Assembly (NCBI GenBank): GCA_002503395.1
Contig: DARQ01000114.1
Location: forward strand, 1,092-8,841
Direction: 5' to 3'
Source of the DNA: Euryarchaeota archaeon UBA60
Lineage (GTDB): Archaea; Thermoplasmatota; Poseidoniia; Poseidoniales; Poseidoniaceae
DNA: 7,750 bases
Shown: piece by piece, positions 5,258 through 7,750 of the stretch
Layout: each line of letters begins with the position of its first letter
How positions within the stretch are numbered: position 1 is the first letter of the stretch
Notes under the pieces: model-generated
What the model was told of the DNA's origin: nothing
Seen by the model: the letters and a program-made list of their open reading frames with translations, nothing else
The model's database searches: none
Made by a program: the position numbers and the translations under genes

Positions 5258-6202
5258 GTGCCGATAGTCTCTGGTTCCAATTCCAGACCGCTGGCCGTTG
5301 ACCTTGCAGCCGAGTTGGGATGGCGACACGTACCCCTAGAAGCTCGTCGGTTCCCCGATTTGGAAGGCTATGTGCGCATTCCCTCCGAGCATATCGAGGC
5401 GGTGCGCTCCAGCGTTGAGCCGGTAGTGCTGGTCTCGACGACCTACCCGGATAACGGAATCATCGAAACCCTGCTCTTGCTCGAGGCCATCAGTGATGTG
5501 CGGGAGGGGAAGACAGATTCTCTCAAGGGCGGCGGCCCGGAAGGTTTGCATCCTGTTGGACCGGGGGTCATTTTGGCGATTCCCTATTTCGGCTATTCGC
5601 GTCAGGACAAGCGCTTTCAGGCTGGTGAGGTGGTTTCCGCCAAGGCGATCGGGAAATTGCTGGCCGTGCGCTGTGACGGAATCGTGTTTCTCGATATCCA
5701 TTCAGAAAGTGCTCTGGAAGACCTCGGAGTGCCTGTGGTCTTCACCTCTTGCATGCCCGAAATTGCCCACTATCTCCAGGAGACCGTCAAACCGGATTTC
5801 ATCCTCTCGCCCGACAAGGGGGCGATTGAGCGGGCAAGTCAGGTGGCCGAGGCCATCGGTTGTCGATTTTCTTATCTTGAAAAGACCCGCATCGATGCCC
5901 ACACCATCGTCCATGCGGCGAAAGACCTCGATGTCGATGGCGCCATCGTCACCATCGTCGACGATATGATAGCGACCGGGGGAACGATTTGTCGGGCCAG
6001 TGAGGCACTGATTTCCCAGGGAGCGGTCGAGGTTCACGCTGCCTGTGCGCACGGTCTGTTCACCGGCGGGGCGATTTCTCGACTCGATGAGTTTGTGAAT
6101 GGTGTCCATGCGGCAAATTCATTGCAGAATCCAAGGGCGGTAATCAGCGGTGGACCAGCCCTTGCCCGAGGTGTTAGGTCATTGCTCGATGACTCGTCGT
6201 GA
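5258..6202 (+). CDS. prs: Ribose-phosphate pyrophosphokinase (PRPP synthetase)
   Basis: The enzyme transfers pyrophosphate from ATP to ribose 5-phosphate, making PRPP for purine, pyrimidine, histidine, tryptophan and NAD synthesis. The 314-residue protein has two phosphoribosyltransferase-type folds. Visible motifs are RRFPDLEGYVRI (30-41), the ATP-binding IPYFGYSRQDKRF (108-120), the metal-binding D146-I-H148, the catalytic flexible loop EKTRIDAHTI (208-217) with K209 and R211, and the PRPP loop IVDDMIATGGTI (233-244). Length and N-terminus agree with archaeal homologues such as the Thermoplasma enzyme, which begins at the same point, so GTG 5258 is the start. Residues about 82-102 (REGKTDSLKGGGPEGLHPVG) form a Gly/Pro-rich insertion before the ATP-binding strand that I do not recall in relatives. 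It lies 167 bases after tRNA-Ile, probably as its own unit, and 166 bases before the ribosomal operon. Confidence 0.95.
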   Translation: MPIVSGSNSRPLAVDLAAELGWRHVPLEARRFPDLEGYVRIPSEHIEAVRSSVEPVVLVSTTYPDNGIIETLLLLEAISDVREGKTDSLKGGGPEGLHPVGPGVILAIPYFGYSRQDKRFQAGEVVSAKAIGKLLAVRCDGIVFLDIHSESALEDLGVPVVFTSCMPEIAHYLQETVKPDFILSPDKGAIERASQVAEAIGCRFSYLEKTRIDAHTIVHAAKDLDVDGAIVTIVDDMIATGGTICRASEALISQGAVEVHAACAHGLFTGGAISRLDEFVNGVHAANSLQNPRAVISGGPALARGVRSLLDDSS

Positions 6203-6277
6203 TGTTGGGGTAAGGCTAGACTGCGGCTCGTTGGAGTGATTATGCCTATATTCTCAGGTGCGGTTTTGCAATACACT

Positions 6278-6292
6278 TACCCCTACGGGGTA
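6278..6292. other. Perfect short inverted repeat between prs and the ribosomal operon
   Basis: TACCCC-TAC-GGGGTA is a perfect six-base-arm inverted repeat about 10 bases upstream of the TATA-like element at 6302. No T run follows, so a terminator for prs is unlikely. An operator or upstream promoter element is possible, as is chance. Confidence 0.3.
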
Positions 6293-6301
6293 GCCGTTGG
6301 G

Positions 6302-6307
6302 TTTATA
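6302..6307 (+). promoter_or_regulatory. TATA box, candidate promoter of the L7Ae-S28e-L24e-NDK operon
   Basis: TTTATA at 6302-6307, followed by CCG, predicts transcription from about 6330 and a leader of about 40 bases. It is the best TATA match in the 166-base gap after prs. The same TATACCG core and similar distance to ATG are seen upstream of the PRC-barrel gene. Confidence 0.45.
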
Positions 6308-6353
6308 CCGAGCATGCTGTGCGAGCGCCTGCCTAACACGAGGAAGGCCCAAT

Positions 6354-6365
6354 AGGAGAAGTGAT
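6354..6365 (+). promoter_or_regulatory. Strong, split Shine-Dalgarno site of L7Ae
   Basis: AGGAG (6354-6358), two A bases, then GTGAT (6361-6365) reproduces both halves of the ideal archaeal site AGGAGGTGAT, just before ATG 6369. It fixes the start at 6369 rather than at earlier in-frame start-like codons from 6297. Confidence 0.7.
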
Positions 6366-6368
6366 CCA

Positions 6369-6746
6369 ATGAGTGTACATGTGCGATTTGAAACCCCAGA
6401 AGATGTAGAGACAGCTGTCTATGCTTTGGTCCAAGCGGCCAGCAAAGCCGGTGCGATAAAGAAAGGAAGCAATGAGGTAACCAAGGCTGCCGAGCGCGGT
6501 AATGCCAAGATAATCATCATGGCTGAAGATGTAAATCCACCAGAACTTCTGGCGCACATCCCGATGATCTGCGATGAGAAGAAAATTCCATATGCTTACG
6601 TCGGTAGTCAGGAATACCTGGCCAAAGAGTGTGGCATGCCCAAGAATGTCAAGACCGCCTCCATCGCCTTGATGGAAGTCGGAAAGGGTGCTCAGGACAA
6701 GTTCGATGATGTGATTTCGCACCTTGCCAACATCAGGGGCGAGTGA
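6369..6746 (+). CDS. rpl7ae: 50S ribosomal protein L7Ae
   Basis: L7Ae binds kink-turn RNA in 23S rRNA and, in archaea, is also a core protein of box C/D and H/ACA guide RNPs and of RNase P. The protein has 125 residues, close to the usual 120-130. The signature is GSNEVTKAAERG at 33-44, where N35, E36 and K39 correspond to kink-turn-contacting positions. IIIMAEDVNPPELLAHIP (48-65) and the IPYAYVGSQEYLAKECG block (73-89) are typical. It is the first gene of the conserved cluster; S28e starts 31 bases after its stop. Since L7Ae can bind kink-turns in its own mRNA in some archaea, autoregulation is possible, but I did not identify a kink-turn in the short leader. Confidence 0.97.
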   Translation: MSVHVRFETPEDVETAVYALVQAASKAGAIKKGSNEVTKAAERGNAKIIIMAEDVNPPELLAHIPMICDEKKIPYAYVGSQEYLAKECGMPKNVKTASIALMEVGKGAQDKFDDVISHLANIRGE

Positions 6747-6765
6747 AACTCAACAATAGTGATTC

Positions 6766-6770
6766 GGAGG
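6766..6770 (+). promoter_or_regulatory. Shine-Dalgarno site of S28e
   Basis: GGAGG at 6766-6770 sits 7 bases before ATG 6778, in the 31-base gap after the L7Ae gene. It is the most canonical site in the window. Confidence 0.75.
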
Positions 6771-6777
6771 AATTTTC

Positions 6778-7002
6778 ATGAGCGAAGATATCGGTGGATG
6801 GCCAGCAGAGGTCGTCGAAATCGTCGGTCGAACCGGAATGACCGGTGAGGCCACCCAGGTCAAAGTGCGGGTTAACGACGCCCCAAATCCCCGTGACGTT
6901 GGGCGAATCATTACTCGAAACGTGGTCGGACCAGTGCGTATCGGCGACATCTTGATGTTGCGAGATACCGGTCGTGAAGCCCGTAAGTTGAACGTGAGGT
7001 GA
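6778..7002 (+). CDS. rps28e: 30S ribosomal protein S28e
   Basis: S28e is a small-subunit OB-fold protein near the mRNA exit/E-site region, found only in archaea and eukaryotes. The 74 residues match the family length. The pattern is an N-terminal AEVVEIVGRTGMTGEATQVK (10-29), the central RVNDAPNPRDVGRIITRNV (31-49), GPVRIGDILML (51-61) and the basic tail GREARKLNVR (65-74), equivalent to the usual EREARRL ending. The start ATG follows GGAGG at good spacing. Its last codons carry the Shine-Dalgarno site of L24e, whose ATG lies 5 bases beyond the stop, so the two are probably translationally coupled. Confidence 0.97.
   Translation: MSEDIGGWPAEVVEIVGRTGMTGEATQVKVRVNDAPNPRDVGRIITRNVVGPVRIGDILMLRDTGREARKLNVR
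6996..7002 (+). promoter_or_regulatory. Shine-Dalgarno site of L24e, overlapping the S28e stop
   Basis: GAGGTGA at 6996-7002 includes the S28e stop TGA and lies 5 bases before ATG 7008. It decides for ATG 7008 over the overlapping GTG at 6999. Confidence 0.65.
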
Positions 7003-7007
7003 AGAAG

Positions 7008-7199
7008 ATGCCAGAGCGAAGAGTATGCAGTTTCTCCGGCGAGGAAATCGAGCCCGGAACCGGCTTGATGTTCGTCCAGCGTGACGGTACCGTCAAGTGG
7101 TTCAAGAACAGCAAGGCGAGGAAGAACGCGCTGAAGTTGAGGCGCAACCCGCGCAAGGTGAAGTGGACCCGTCATTACATCAAGGGTGGAGTCAAATAA
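7008..7199 (+). CDS. rpl24e: 50S ribosomal protein L24e, zinc-site-deficient
   Basis: L24e is a short large-subunit protein shared by archaea and eukaryotes. The 63 residues match the family from PERRVCSFSGEEIEPGTG (2-19) through RDGTVKWF (25-32) to the basic KLRRNPRKVKWTRHY (43-57). Archaeal homologues usually carry a four-cysteine zinc site (CSFCG and FCSSKC). Here only C7 remains: position 10 is Ser, 33 is Lys and 37 is Ala, so zinc binding is very unlikely. The CSFSG form also occurs in eukaryotic L24. The frame is intact and the gene sits at its conserved place, so I read it as a functional zinc-free (C-minus) ribosomal protein rather than a decaying copy. A second, zinc-bearing paralogue elsewhere in the genome cannot be excluded. 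Confidence 0.93.
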   Translation: MPERRVCSFSGEEIEPGTGLMFVQRDGTVKWFKNSKARKNALKLRRNPRKVKWTRHYIKGGVK

Positions 7200-7283
7200 T
7201 CGGCGTTGTCGATATACCCCTCACCCACTTAGTGAGTCGGTGAATCGGTAGAATAGATTGAAAAGGCGGCGAATGTCAGCAGT

Positions 7284-7290
7284 GGTGAGG
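7284..7290 (+). promoter_or_regulatory. Shine-Dalgarno site of NDK
   Basis: GGTGAGG at 7284-7290 lies just before ATG 7294 (5 bases from GGTGA) and supports that start over upstream in-frame TTG 7258 and ATG 7273. Confidence 0.6.
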
Positions 7291-7293
7291 AAT

Positions 7294-7740
7294 ATGGAAA
7301 CCACCTATATTATGGTCAAGCCCGACGGAGTGCAACGCGGTCTGGTCGGCGAGATCATCGGCAGATTCGAGCGCAAGGGGTTGCGCTTGGTCGGCCTGAA
7401 GAGTCTCATCCCCAGCGAGGAGATTGCCCGCGCCCATTACGATGTGCACAAGGAGCGACCATTTTTTCCCGGACTGATTAAATTCATCACCAGCGGACCG
7501 GTTGTCTGCATGGCTTGGACCGGTGTCGGCGCCATCGACGTTGCCCGTAATCTCATCGGCCCTACCAACGGTAGAGATGCGCCACCAGGTACCATCCGTG
7601 GCGATTTCGGTATGGAGATGGGCTACAATATGATTCACGGCTCGGATGCGGCCGAGACCGCTGAATTCGAGTTGGGACTATGGTTCCCAGAAGGCACCAT
7701 GGATTGGCAGCCAGACCGCGAGAACTGGGTTTACGAGTGA
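7294..7740 (+). CDS. ndk: Nucleoside diphosphate kinase
   Basis: NDK moves the terminal phosphate of an NTP, usually ATP, to NDPs by a ping-pong mechanism through a phosphohistidine. The 148-residue protein is of normal length. The active-site set is complete: K9 in MVKPDG, Y49, R85, T91, R102 in TIRGDFG, N112, catalytic H115 in NMIHGSD, S117 and E126, matching human NDK positions at a constant offset of three. Starting at ATG 7294 gives METTYIMVKPDG, the standard N-terminus. It lies 94 bases after L24e, a wider gap than within the ribosomal trio, which includes a weak hairpin-like stretch near 7219-7245. Co-transcription with the ribosomal genes is expected from archaeal gene order; an internal promoter is possible. 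Confidence 0.98.
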   Translation: METTYIMVKPDGVQRGLVGEIIGRFERKGLRLVGLKSLIPSEEIARAHYDVHKERPFFPGLIKFITSGPVVCMAWTGVGAIDVARNLIGPTNGRDAPPGTIRGDFGMEMGYNMIHGSDAAETAEFELGLWFPEGTMDWQPDRENWVYE

Positions 7741-7743
7741 GGC

Positions 7744-7750
7744 GAGGTGG
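7744..7750 (+). promoter_or_regulatory. Probable Shine-Dalgarno site of the next gene
   Basis: GAGGTGG follows the NDK stop by three bases at the window edge and looks like the ribosome-binding site of a further plus-strand gene. In many archaea that gene is infB (aIF5B/IF2), but it is outside the window. Confidence 0.4.

Noticed and set aside
5336..6109. Two minus-strand ORFs of 121 and 135 codons opposite prs
   Set aside because: They are antisense shadows of a strongly conserved enzyme gene, with no ribosome-binding sites or domain features.
6297..6368. N-terminal extension of L7Ae
   Set aside because: The candidate start has no Shine-Dalgarno site and overlaps the TATA box; ATG 6369 follows a nearly complete AGGAG..GTGAT site and gives the family N-terminus.
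7258..7293. Upstream TTG/ATG starts for NDK
   Set aside because: NDK proteins start right before the T-x-x-M-V-K-P-D-G strand, which ATG 7294 provides together with a ribosome-binding site.

Overview
The window reads as part of an archaeal chromosome. The strongest evidence is the right-hand gene order L7Ae, S28e, L24e, nucleoside diphosphate kinase, a cluster conserved in many archaea and usually followed by the translation factor IF2/aIF5B gene. Other archaeal signs are a deoxyhypusine synthase, a tRNA gene with no encoded CCA, Shine-Dalgarno sites close to AGGAGGTGAT, and TATA-type promoters. An archaeon carrying UvrB, with genes at roughly 50-57% GC by eye, suggests a mesophilic euryarchaeon such as a marine Thermoplasmatota (Poseidoniia-like) lineage. 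That placement is inference, not something read directly from the sequence.

Layout, left to right. 1-891 is the C-terminal part of uvrB (+ strand, 5' end outside the window). 1045-2058 is deoxyhypusine synthase (+). It converges, with only 6 bases between stop codons, on a minus-strand pair: an SDR-like Rossmann protein (3396-2545) followed by a small HAD-family phosphatase (2535-2065). 3397-4030 is a 634-base spacer whose right two thirds drops to about 32% GC and carries seven AATT-centred near-palindromes. It leads through a TATA box into a PRC-barrel-like gene (4031-4621, +). 4622-5015 shows no gene. tRNA-Ile(GAT) lies at 5016-5090, then PRPP synthetase at 5258-6202 (+). A promoter and a very strong ribosome-binding site introduce the ribosomal/NDK operon (6369-7740, +).

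How the genes relate. The ribosomal cluster, tRNA-Ile and deoxyhypusine synthase (which modifies aIF5A) all serve translation. PRPP synthetase and NDK supply nucleotide precursors and NTPs. UvrB belongs to nucleotide excision repair. The minus-strand SDR-like/HAD pair may act on a sugar or nucleotide-sugar phosphate, but that is inferred only from families and adjacency.

Most genes are ordinary housekeeping genes and I see no CRISPR array, transposase, toxin-antitoxin pair or obvious defence system. The points worth following are the AATT dyad array in the AT-rich spacer, an L24e that has lost three of its four zinc cysteines, a long Gly/Arg-rich linker in UvrB, a Gly/Pro-rich insertion in PRPP synthetase, a Ser/Thr-rich linker in a degenerate SDR protein, and a small duplication at the 5' end of the PRC-barrel gene.
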